A stretch of 9,648 nt of DNA. It comes from Burkholderiales bacterium. Its GTDB lineage: Bacteria; Pseudomonadota; Gammaproteobacteria; Burkholderiales; Burkholderiaceae_C. Positions 1 to 6,346 of the stretch are shown here, piece after piece. The position numbers and the translations under genes were made by a program. A model generated the notes under the pieces. It was not told the origin of the DNA, searched no databases, and saw only the letters and a program-made list of their open reading frames with translations. Every line of letters starts with the position of its first letter. The stretch's first letter is position 1. The DNA is taken from positions 1 through 9,648 of the forward strand of contig SXSX01000172.1 in NCBI GenBank assembly GCA_005793295.1. The letters are read 5' to 3'.

Positions 1-492
1 CACTGCACGTTTTGCGCCGCTCAAAAAGCAGTTGGCAAGGACGACTTTTCCAAAATCCCCAACGGCACAGGCGGTGTTGAAGAGCGCCTCGCTGTCATCT
101 GGGACGCTGGCGTGAACACCGGGCGACTCACCCCCAGCGAGTTTGTCGCAATTACCTCTGCCAACACGGCAAAACTTTTCAACATCTATCCTCGCAAAGG
201 AAGTATCTCCGTTGGTGCAGATGCTGACTTTGTTGTATGGGACCCTGAAGGCACCAAGACGCTTTCAGCGAAGACCCAACACAGCAAAGGCGACTTTAAT
301 ATTTTTGAAGGTAGAACCGTTCGCGGCATCCCCAGCCACACGGTAAGCAATGGGAACTTGGTATTTGTGAAGGGGGATTTACGCGCTGAAAAAGGAGCCG
401 GTAAATACATCAAACGCCCCGCTTTTAACTCCAATTTCACGGCATCCAAGCTTCGCGCTGACAGCTTGAAACCAACCGCAGTTGTGCGCTGA
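1..492 (+). CDS. Dihydropyrimidinase / D-hydantoinase, C-terminal part (5' end cut by window)
   Basis: The frame is open from base 1 to a TGA at 490-492, giving 163 residues, about the last third of an enzyme usually near 480 residues. This cyclic-amidase family opens the ring of 5,6-dihydrouracil, dihydrothymine or hydantoins to give N-carbamoyl amino acids, in the cytosol. The visible part begins with HCTF, matching the end of the family's TDHC-type segment near the last metal-binding Asp, which must lie just upstream. It continues with the hallmark KIPNG...GGVEERL (about residues 19-32) and then SANTAKLFNIYPRKGSI and VGADADFVVWDP, typical of the end of the barrel and the return to the small beta-sandwich domain. 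The metal-binding His and carboxylated Lys are outside the window. The M20 amidohydrolase starts 19 bases downstream and would take the product. Which ring is the natural substrate cannot be decided from this fragment; the neighbouring deaminase and importers favour dihydropyrimidines. Confidence 0.93.
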   Translation, partial: HCTFCAAQKAVGKDDFSKIPNGTGGVEERLAVIWDAGVNTGRLTPSEFVAITSANTAKLFNIYPRKGSISVGADADFVVWDPEGTKTLSAKTQHSKGDFNIFEGRTVRGIPSHTVSNGNLVFVKGDLRAEKGAGKYIKRPAFNSNFTASKLRADSLKPTAVVR

Positions 493-511
493 TTCACGAT
501 AGGAAATACCC

Positions 512-1759
512 ATGACGAAAGTTAATTTAGACACCTTGCACATCAACGGGGACCGCTTGTGGGACTCGCTCATGGAATTAGCAAAAATTGGCGCCACGCC
601 CAAAGGCGGCGTGTGCCGCCTCACGCTCACTGATTTGGATAAGCAAGGCCGCGACTTGGTCACGCGCTGGGCGCGGGAAGCAGGCATGACGGTCACGATT
701 GACAAAATCGGTAACGGCTTCATGCGCCGCGCTGGACGCAACAATTCGCTTCCGCCCATCATGACGGGTAGCCACATCGACACCCAACCCACCGGCGGAA
801 AATTCGATGGCAACTACGGCGTTTTAGCCGGCATTGAAGTCGTTCGAACCCTCAACGATTTAGGGATTGAAACCGAAGCCCCGATTGAAGTCGCTTTCTG
901 GACCAATGAAGAAGGATCGCGCTTTGTACCCGTGATGATGGGCTCAGGCGTCTTTGCCAAAGCCTTTACCTTGGAGCATGCGTATGCGGCAACGGACACC
1001 GAAGGCAAATCTGTCAAAGATGAGCTCCATCGAATTGGCTATGTTGGCGACCAAGAACCCGGCGATCATCCCATTGGCGCCTATTTTGAAACCCACATTG
1101 AACAAGGTCCCGTTTTAGAAGACAACGACATCACCATCGGGGTGGTGCAAGGCGTGTTGGGTATTCGCTGGTTTGACTGCACCGTTACCGGCATGGAAGC
1201 CCACGCAGGCCCCACGCCCATGGCGCTGCGCCGTGACGCCATGCAAGTCTCCACCCACATCATGCAAGAAGTAGTCGCCGCTGCACTGCGCCACGCACCC
1301 CATGGCAGAGGTACGGTGGGCATGGTTCAAGTTCACCCCAATAGCCGCAACGTCATCCCTGGGCGTGTGAAATTCTCCATTGACCTGCGCAACGCGACCG
1401 ACGCACTGGTGGACCAGATGGCCGATGAGGTCAAAGCGTTTGCCGCAAAGATCGCCAAGGAAAGCGGCTTGGATGTGAAGATTGAAATGGTGTCGAGCTA
1501 CTCAGCCATTGGCTTTCACGATGACTGTATTGACGCCGTCGCCCGTGCTGCCGAAAAACTGGGGTATTCCAATATGCCTGTGGTTTCAGGTGCAGGGCAT
1601 GACGCGGTGTACATGGCGAAATTGGCATCTAGCGGCATGATCTTTATTCCTTGCAAGGACGGCATCAGTCACAACGAAATAGAAGACGCTACACCTGAAC
1701 ACATTACAGCTGGCTGCAACGTGCTACTGCACGCCATGCTTGAGCGCGCCGGTACCTAA
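512..1759 (+). CDS. Zn-dependent M20 amidohydrolase (beta-ureidopropionase / N-carbamoyl-L-amino-acid hydrolase type)
   Basis: This 415-residue protein has the normal length for the hydantoinase/carbamoylase family of M20 peptidase-like enzymes, which remove the carbamoyl group of N-carbamoyl (beta-)amino acids, releasing CO2 and ammonia. The expected two-metal ligands are all present: H88 and D99 in GSHIDTQPTGGKFDGNYG, E133/E134 in WTNEEGSRF, H195 in THIEQGP, and H387 in GISHNE. H363 lies in SGAGHDA. The central lid/dimerisation domain carries GMEAHAGPTPM (H231), NVIPG (N280) and DLRN (R293), used by relatives to hold the substrate carboxylate. The ATG at 512 has AGGA seven bases upstream and follows the dihydropyrimidinase by 19 bases. 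Coupling to that gene suggests it converts N-carbamoyl-beta-alanine or N-carbamoyl-beta-aminoisobutyrate. Allantoate amidohydrolases and L-carbamoylases share these motifs, so the substrate is inferred from context. Confidence 0.92.
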   Translation: MTKVNLDTLHINGDRLWDSLMELAKIGATPKGGVCRLTLTDLDKQGRDLVTRWAREAGMTVTIDKIGNGFMRRAGRNNSLPPIMTGSHIDTQPTGGKFDGNYGVLAGIEVVRTLNDLGIETEAPIEVAFWTNEEGSRFVPVMMGSGVFAKAFTLEHAYAATDTEGKSVKDELHRIGYVGDQEPGDHPIGAYFETHIEQGPVLEDNDITIGVVQGVLGIRWFDCTVTGMEAHAGPTPMALRRDAMQVSTHIMQEVVAAALRHAPHGRGTVGMVQVHPNSRNVIPGRVKFSIDLRNATDALVDQMADEVKAFAAKIAKESGLDVKIEMVSSYSAIGFHDDCIDAVARAAEKLGYSNMPVVSGAGHDAVYMAKLASSGMIFIPCKDGISHNEIEDATPEHITAGCNVLLHAMLERAGT

Positions 1760-1779
1760 GAGTCTAAGAGTCCCCCCCC
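1757..1779 (+). repeat. 8-bp tandem duplication at a stop codon followed by a C8 run
   Basis: TAAGAGTC occurs twice in a row at 1757-1764 and 1765-1772; the first copy contains the stop codon of the amidohydrolase gene. The last C of the second copy starts an uninterrupted run of eight C at 1772-1779. This looks like a slippage-type duplication in non-coding spacer. The run lies after the stop codon and before the next start, so length changes would not alter either protein. Confidence 0.8.
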
Positions 1780-1799
1780 TGAAGTTCGCTTCATTTTTT
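1780..1799 (+). terminator. Small hairpin followed by T6: possible weak terminator or attenuator
   Basis: TGAAG (1780-1784), loop TTCG (1785-1788) and CTTCA (1789-1793) can form a 5-bp stem-loop, directly followed by six T at 1794-1799. The layout is that of an intrinsic terminator, but the stem is short and has only two G-C pairs, so termination would be weak. It lies in the only sizeable intergenic gap, between the catabolic pair and the importer genes, where partial readthrough would adjust their ratio. It could also be chance. Confidence 0.35.
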
Positions 1800-1808
1800 A
1801 CCCCAACT

Positions 1809-1812
1809 GGAG
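1809..1812 (+). promoter_or_regulatory. Ribosome binding site deciding the start of the BMP protein gene
   Basis: GGAG lies five bases before the ATG at 1818 and eleven before a second in-frame ATG at 1824. The spacing supports 1818 over 1824. It also argues against the far-upstream in-frame TTG at 1740, which overlaps the preceding gene and would put 26 non-signal residues before the signal peptide. Confidence 0.7.
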
Positions 1813-1817
1813 ATGAT

Positions 1818-2819
1818 ATGTCTATGAAAACACTAAGCCGCAGAAACCTTGTCGTCTTGGCCGCCGCCATGGTGGGCCTTGCCCCCACTTTGTTGATGGC
1901 ACAAGCCAAACCCAAAGTGGCGGGAATTTACACCGTCCCTTTTGAACAGCAATGGGCGGGTCGACTGCACAATGCATTAAAAGCTGCTCAAGCAAGGGGC
2001 GACATCGAATACAAAGCCAGTGAAAACGTTTCCAATGCAGACTATGAGCGCGTTATGCGAGAGTACGCTTCGGCTGGAAATACACTCATCGTAGGAGAAG
2101 CCTTCGCCGTCGAAGCCGCTGCACGCAAAGTAGCCAAAGACTTTCCAAAAGTGTCTTTTTTAATGGGCTCGAGCGGTCAACCCCAAGCGCCAAATTTCAG
2201 CACTTTTGACAATTTCATTCAAGAGCCAGCCTATTTATCAGGCATGGTGGCGGGTGGCATGACCAAGACTAACAAAATCGGCATGGTCGGAGGATTTCCA
2301 ATTCCTGAAGTCAATCGCCTAATGAATGCCTTTATGGCTGGAGCACTAGAGGTAAATCCAAAGATCGAGTTCAGTGTGAGCTTTATCAACAGCTGGTTCG
2401 ACCCCCCAAAAGCAAAGGAAGCAGAGTTTGCAAAGATCGACAAAGGTGCAGACGTTTTGTATGCCGAACGATTCGGCGTGTCTGATGCAGCCAAAGAAAA
2501 AGGCAAATATGCCATCGGCAATGTCATCAATACCCAGGCCCAATACCCCGATACGGTTGTTGCATCAGCCATTTGGCATTTTGAGCCTTCTGCTGACCGT
2601 GCAATCAAACTCGTTAAAGAAGGTAAGTTCACTGCCGAAGACTATGGGCAGTATTCGATGATGAAATACAAAGGTTCGTCGCTGGCGCCGCTGGGTACTT
2701 TCGAGAAGAAGGTTCCTGCAGATACTGTGGCAAAAATGAAGGCAAAAGAAAAACTTATTCTTGAGGGTAAGTTCACCGTGAAGGTGGATGACAACCAGCC
2801 CAAATCGAACGCCAAATAA
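1818..2819 (+). CDS. BMP-family ABC transporter periplasmic substrate-binding protein
   Basis: This 333-residue protein begins with an export signal of about 30 residues: charged KTLSRRN, hydrophobic LVVLAAAMVGLAPTLLM, then AQA as a likely signal peptidase I site before KPKVAGIYTVP. There is no lipobox cysteine, so it should be a soluble periplasmic protein. The mature part follows the BMP (Bmp/PnrA-like) pattern: an opening beta strand, FSTFDNFIQEPAYLSGMVAGG (about 136-156), KIGMVGGFPIPEVNRLMNAFMAGA and INSWFDPPKAKE, ending with EGKFTVKVDD. Characterised members bind nucleosides, purines or related heterocycles and hand them to a double-ATPase importer such as the one encoded next. The 58-base gap before it is the longest in the window; the ATPase gene follows at once. 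Because the operon also encodes a CodA-like deaminase, a pyrimidine base or nucleoside is the likely ligand, but this is inferred from context only. Confidence 0.9.
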   Translation: MSMKTLSRRNLVVLAAAMVGLAPTLLMAQAKPKVAGIYTVPFEQQWAGRLHNALKAAQARGDIEYKASENVSNADYERVMREYASAGNTLIVGEAFAVEAAARKVAKDFPKVSFLMGSSGQPQAPNFSTFDNFIQEPAYLSGMVAGGMTKTNKIGMVGGFPIPEVNRLMNAFMAGALEVNPKIEFSVSFINSWFDPPKAKEAEFAKIDKGADVLYAERFGVSDAAKEKGKYAIGNVINTQAQYPDTVVASAIWHFEPSADRAIKLVKEGKFTAEDYGQYSMMKYKGSSLAPLGTFEKKVPADTVAKMKAKEKLILEGKFTVKVDDNQPKSNAK

Positions 2820-2823
2820 ACGG

Positions 2824-4368
2824 ATGCAAGACACCGTTCTGACGCTTACGCAGATCACCAAGCGCTTTGGCAGCTTGGTGGCCAACGACTCCATTTCTTT
2901 GCATTTACAAAGAGGCGAGGTGTTGGCGCTGCTGGGTGAGAACGGTGCTGGCAAGTCCACGCTGGTGTCTATTTTGTTTGGGCACTATGCTGCAGATTCC
3001 GGAAAAATTGAAGCCTTTGGTAAGCCACTTCCGCCTAGTGATCCCAATGCTTCGCTTGCAGCGGGCATTGGGATGGTTCACCAACATTTCACGCTTGCCG
3101 ATAACTTAACGGTTCTAGACAATGTTCGCCTGGGATCGGAATCACTGTGGATGCCTTTTTTCCACAACCGGACCGCCCTGAAAAAGTTGTTGAATATCTC
3201 ACAACGCTTTGGGCTTTTTGTTGATCCGCATGCTCTTGTTGGCACGCTTTCGGTGGGCGAGAGACAAAGGGTTGAGATATTAAAGGCGCTATTTCGTGGC
3301 GCACGTATTTTGATCATGGATGAACCCACGGCGGTACTCACTCCAACCGAGAGTGAAGATCTTTTTACAGTGCTAGCTCAAATGGTAGCGCAGGGTTTGT
3401 CCATCATATTTATCAGCCACAAACTCAACGAAGTGATTCGCGTGTCAGACCGCGTGGCAGTCCTTCGTGCGGGCAAGCTCGTGGCAGAGTCAACGACAAC
3501 CCAAATTTCGCAAGCTGAACTGGCGCAATGGATGGTTGGGCATGCTATTGCGCCGCCTCAACGACATCCCAGCGAAAAAATAGGCTCGCCCGTTTGTGAA
3601 ATGCATCAGGTACATACTGCTCCTGCTAGAGAGTGCTTGAAAGGGGTTTCACTCACTATGCATCGGGGTGAAATTTTTGCCATTGCTGGAATTTCCGGTA
3701 ATGGGCAACTGGCATTAGCCGAGCTACTTTGCGGAACCAAGCGCATGAGCTCCGGGCAAGTCATTTTCCATGGCAATCCCTTGCCTGCCAATCCAGCCAA
3801 ACTGGTTGCTTTGGGGGTGGCACGCATTCCAGAAGATCGCCATGGCGTGGGACTGATAGGCGACCTTGCGGTTTGGGAAAACGCCGCCGCCGAAAGAATG
3901 CATAGTGCGGATTTCTCACGCTGGGGATGGGTCCGTCGGCGTGTCGCGAAGACCTATTGCCAAGCATTGATTGCTGCCTTTGATGTGCGTGGCGGAGGTG
4001 CAAACGTATCTTCACGATCCCTCTCGGGCGGCAATATGCAGAAACTGATTTTGGGACGTGCGCTTTTGCACCCTCAATCCGTCACCGGAAAAGATGCCCC
4101 TGTCCCAGAGTTGATCGTTGCACACCAGCCAACCTGGGGTCTTGACATTGGTGCTGTAGCCTATGTGCAGGCCCAACTCCTAGCTGCACGTGACGCTGGC
4201 GCTGCGGTACTGCTGATATCCGACGACCTCGACGAAGTTCTAGCCATGGGCGACCGCATTGCGGTAATGCATGCCGGCCACATCACTCCCGCACGCGAAG
4301 CGAAACAATGGAGCCGTGAAGCTGTCGGTCTGGCGATGGCTGGGGCACATGCAGAATCGATGGCATGA
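2824..4368 (+). CDS. BMP-type importer ATPase with two ABC domains
   Basis: This 514-residue cytoplasmic ATPase carries two tandem ABC domains and would power the BMP-type importer. Domain 1 is canonical: Walker A GENGAGKST (38-46), Q-loop Q87 in MVHQHF, signature LSVGERQ (142-148), Walker B ILIMDEP (162-168) and switch His H199 in FISHK. Domain 2 has a degenerate P-loop GISGNGQ (289-295), signature LSGGNMQ (400-406) and LIVAHQPTWGLD (430-441), where the usual Walker B acidic pair is replaced. Such asymmetry is normal for nucleoside/sugar-type double ATPases of this family. A roughly ten-residue extra segment, QSVTGKDAPVP, sits between signature and Walker B of domain 2. The ATG at 2824 lies four bases after the BMP stop, which fits translational coupling. 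An in-frame ATG at 2788 would add 12 residues and overlap the BMP gene; its ribosome site is poorly spaced. The gene overlaps the next permease by four bases. Confidence 0.93.
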   Translation: MQDTVLTLTQITKRFGSLVANDSISLHLQRGEVLALLGENGAGKSTLVSILFGHYAADSGKIEAFGKPLPPSDPNASLAAGIGMVHQHFTLADNLTVLDNVRLGSESLWMPFFHNRTALKKLLNISQRFGLFVDPHALVGTLSVGERQRVEILKALFRGARILIMDEPTAVLTPTESEDLFTVLAQMVAQGLSIIFISHKLNEVIRVSDRVAVLRAGKLVAESTTTQISQAELAQWMVGHAIAPPQRHPSEKIGSPVCEMHQVHTAPARECLKGVSLTMHRGEIFAIAGISGNGQLALAELLCGTKRMSSGQVIFHGNPLPANPAKLVALGVARIPEDRHGVGLIGDLAVWENAAAERMHSADFSRWGWVRRRVAKTYCQALIAAFDVRGGGANVSSRSLSGGNMQKLILGRALLHPQSVTGKDAPVPELIVAHQPTWGLDIGAVAYVQAQLLAARDAGAAVLLISDDLDEVLAMGDRIAVMHAGHITPAREAKQWSREAVGLAMAGAHAESMA

Positions 4369-5426
4369 GAATCGAAAAACGCATCCAACCGTCCAGAGGT
4401 GCCTTCATATGGGCCCCGATAAGTGCTTTGATTTTCACCCTCGCAGTCAGTGCTTTATTGGTGCTCTGGGCGGGGGCACCCGTCGGCCACACCTATGTTT
4501 TACTTCTCCAAGGCGCCTTTGGTTCGGTTGTTGCACTCAGCGAAACGCTCACGCGCGCCATACCGCTGATGCTCACCGGGCTGGCTGCCGCTGTGGCATT
4601 CAAGGCACGCTTGTTCAATATTGGTGCTGAGGGCCAGTTGTATGCAGGGGCTTTAGCTGCTGTTGCAGTGGGAGGTCTCCATGGAGGTTCCGGTTTTGCA
4701 ATTGCACCTGGCTTGTTATTTATTTTCATGATTGTCGCTGCGGCTTTGGCTGGCGCACTGATGTTGCTTGGACCTTCGCTACTCAAGTCACATCTAGGAG
4801 TGGACGAAGTAGTAACTACTTTGCTACTTAACTTCATTGCACTTTTATTTGTCTCCATGATGCTTGATGGACCAATGAAAGATCCTTCTGCAATGGGTTG
4901 GCCGCAAAGTGTGGCGCTTAACAGCGAATTGGAATTAACCAAATTGATCCCACATACGCGAGTCCATAGCGGTTTAATCGGCGCATTTTTCCTAGCCCTT
5001 GGCTTGTGGGTGCTGATGAATTTTACGGTTTTAGGTTTTGATATCCGTGCCGTGGGAGCGAGTTCCCGCGCTAGCGCTTTTGCTGGAGTTTCAATCTCAA
5101 AAACAACCTTATGGGTGTCACTTTTATCGGGCGGCTTGGCCGGTCTGGCAGGGGCTATTGAAGTGGCTGGGCGCACCAGTTACGTTACCTTGGACATGTC
5201 ACCGGGGTACGGGTACTCAGGCATAGTGATCGCCATGTTGGCTAGGCTGCATCCGCTTGGCGTTTTAGCTGCGAGCTTGCTGGTGGCCGGGGTGATGGTA
5301 GGCGCCGACAGCATGAGCCGCGCAGTTGGAGTGCCAACCTTTATTGCTGATGTGATTGTCGCCACGTCGCTGTTGTCAGTCATGGTGGCTTCGATGCTCA
5401 CTCAGTACCGGGTACGCCTACGATGA
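4365..5426 (+). CDS. BMP-type importer inner-membrane permease 1 (BPD_transp_2)
   Basis: This 353-residue, strongly hydrophobic protein looks to have about eight to ten membrane segments, the first near residues 15-37 after a short basic cytoplasmic start. Family marks are FNIGAEGQLYAGA (84-96), the conserved loop before a membrane helix in nucleoside-type permeases, and DEVVTTLLLNFI (147-158). Later SGGLAGLAGAIEVAG and GYSGIVIAMLARLHPLG are typical of the second half. It would pair with the next permease to form the heterodimeric channel served by the double ATPase. The ATG overlaps the ATPase stop as ATGA, with no good ribosome site of its own, so translation is probably coupled. The substrate cannot be read from a permease of this class. 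Confidence 0.93.
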   Translation: MRIEKRIQPSRGAFIWAPISALIFTLAVSALLVLWAGAPVGHTYVLLLQGAFGSVVALSETLTRAIPLMLTGLAAAVAFKARLFNIGAEGQLYAGALAAVAVGGLHGGSGFAIAPGLLFIFMIVAAALAGALMLLGPSLLKSHLGVDEVVTTLLLNFIALLFVSMMLDGPMKDPSAMGWPQSVALNSELELTKLIPHTRVHSGLIGAFFLALGLWVLMNFTVLGFDIRAVGASSRASAFAGVSISKTTLWVSLLSGGLAGLAGAIEVAGRTSYVTLDMSPGYGYSGIVIAMLARLHPLGVLAASLLVAGVMVGADSMSRAVGVPTFIADVIVATSLLSVMVASMLTQYRVRLR

Positions 5427-6346
5427 GCGCGTTTTTGGACATCATGACGAATGCCGCTTTTTGGGTTGCTGTACTCAGGATTGCAACCCCGCTTATTTTT
5501 GGCACTTTGGGGGTGTTATTGTGCGAGCGCGCAGGGGTTCTGAACTTAGGTATTGAAGGAATGATGGTGGCTGGCGCTTTTAGCGGGTGGTTGGCGGTCT
5601 ATTGGGGGGCCCCGCTTTGGCTTGGCGTGCTCACTGCAGCTGCCGTAGGTATGTTCTTGGGCCTTTTTCATGCATTTTTTACCGTGGTGCTCGCTTTGTC
5701 ACAGCATGTTTGCGGCTTGGGAATTACTTTGCTGGCCACTGCTGTGAGTTATTACGGCTACAGGGTCACTTTTCCCAAAGTAAGCACGCCGCCTACAGTA
5801 ACGCCCTTTTCTGCAATGGACGGACTGGGAATTCCCATTTTGGATCAGCAAACACCTCTGACCTTGTTGGCACTTTTCCTTGTGCCTATCTTAGGATACG
5901 TGCTTTATCGCACCCCCGTGGGTCTGGCTGTGCGAATGGTGGGCGAAAACCCGCAAGCAGCAGAAGGCCAAGGCGTATCTGTTCTAGCCGTAAGAACCGG
6001 GGCAATTATGGTGGGCTCCGCGCTCATGGGGGTAGCTGGGTCATTTTTAACCTTGTCTGCCTTTAATGCTTTCTTCTTCAATATGGTCAATGGTCGAGGC
6101 TGGATCTGTATTGCGTTGGTAGTATTTGCATCCTGGCGGCCAGGCAAAGCTTTGCTCGGCGCGCTGTTGTTTGCTTTTTTTGACGCGCTTCAACTGCGCT
6201 TGCAGCAAACTGGTGGCGCGGTACTTCCATACCAACTGTATTTGATGCTTCCCTATGTGCTATCGATAGTTGCCTTGATACTGGTTGCACGCAAGGCTAG
6301 CTACCCACAAGCATTGATGAAACCTTACCGCAAAGGCGAACGCTAA
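5423..6346 (+). CDS. BMP-type importer inner-membrane permease 2 (BPD_transp_2)
   Basis: This 307-residue membrane protein has the shorter form usual for the second permease of BMP-type importers. The hallmark LNLGIEGMMVAGAFSG (40-55) corresponds to the GAEGQ loop of permease 1. GLAVRMVGENPQAAEGQGVS is the family's conserved cytoplasmic segment, and NGRGWICIALVVFASWRPG is characteristic of the late helices. It starts inside the stop of permease 1 (ATGA at 5423-5426), and its own stop abuts the deaminase start as TAAATG. This fixed stoichiometric packing supports one importer-plus-deaminase unit. Confidence 0.93.
   Translation: MSAFLDIMTNAAFWVAVLRIATPLIFGTLGVLLCERAGVLNLGIEGMMVAGAFSGWLAVYWGAPLWLGVLTAAAVGMFLGLFHAFFTVVLALSQHVCGLGITLLATAVSYYGYRVTFPKVSTPPTVTPFSAMDGLGIPILDQQTPLTLLALFLVPILGYVLYRTPVGLAVRMVGENPQAAEGQGVSVLAVRTGAIMVGSALMGVAGSFLTLSAFNAFFFNMVNGRGWICIALVVFASWRPGKALLGALLFAFFDALQLRLQQTGGAVLPYQLYLMLPYVLSIVALILVARKASYPQALMKPYRKGER

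Noticed and set aside
1740..1768. Possible promoter upstream of the BMP gene (TTGAGC with a TCTAAG box 17 bases later)
   Set aside because: Both boxes match consensus poorly, the first lies inside the preceding coding sequence, and such matches are expected by chance.
1740..1817. Upstream TTG start adding 26 residues to the BMP protein
   Set aside because: It would overlap the amidohydrolase gene and place non-signal residues before a good signal peptide; GGAG is correctly spaced for the ATG at 1818 instead.
2788..2823. Upstream ATG start for the double ATPase
   Set aside because: It overlaps the BMP gene, adds a polar segment (TTSPNRTPNKR) not typical of the family, and has a ribosome site almost touching the ATG. 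The ATG at 2824 fits family N-termini better, although the choice is not certain.
3688..4150. Degenerate Walker A and altered Walker B in the second ABC domain, suggesting a decaying gene
   Set aside because: The second domain of BMP/nucleoside-type double ATPases commonly has GxSGNGQ-type and QPTxGLD-type motifs; the frame is intact and the signature sequence is normal.
4493..5176. Long minus-strand open frame (227 codons) opposite permease 1
   Set aside because: It lies fully antisense to a clear BPD_transp_2 permease, its translation is low-complexity and Pro/Ala/Lys-rich with no family motif, and it is explained by the codon bias of the real gene.
5587..6066. 159-codon plus-strand frame inside permease 2
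   Set aside because: It is out of frame within a well-conserved permease, the translation has no recognisable domain, and there is no separate ribosome site.
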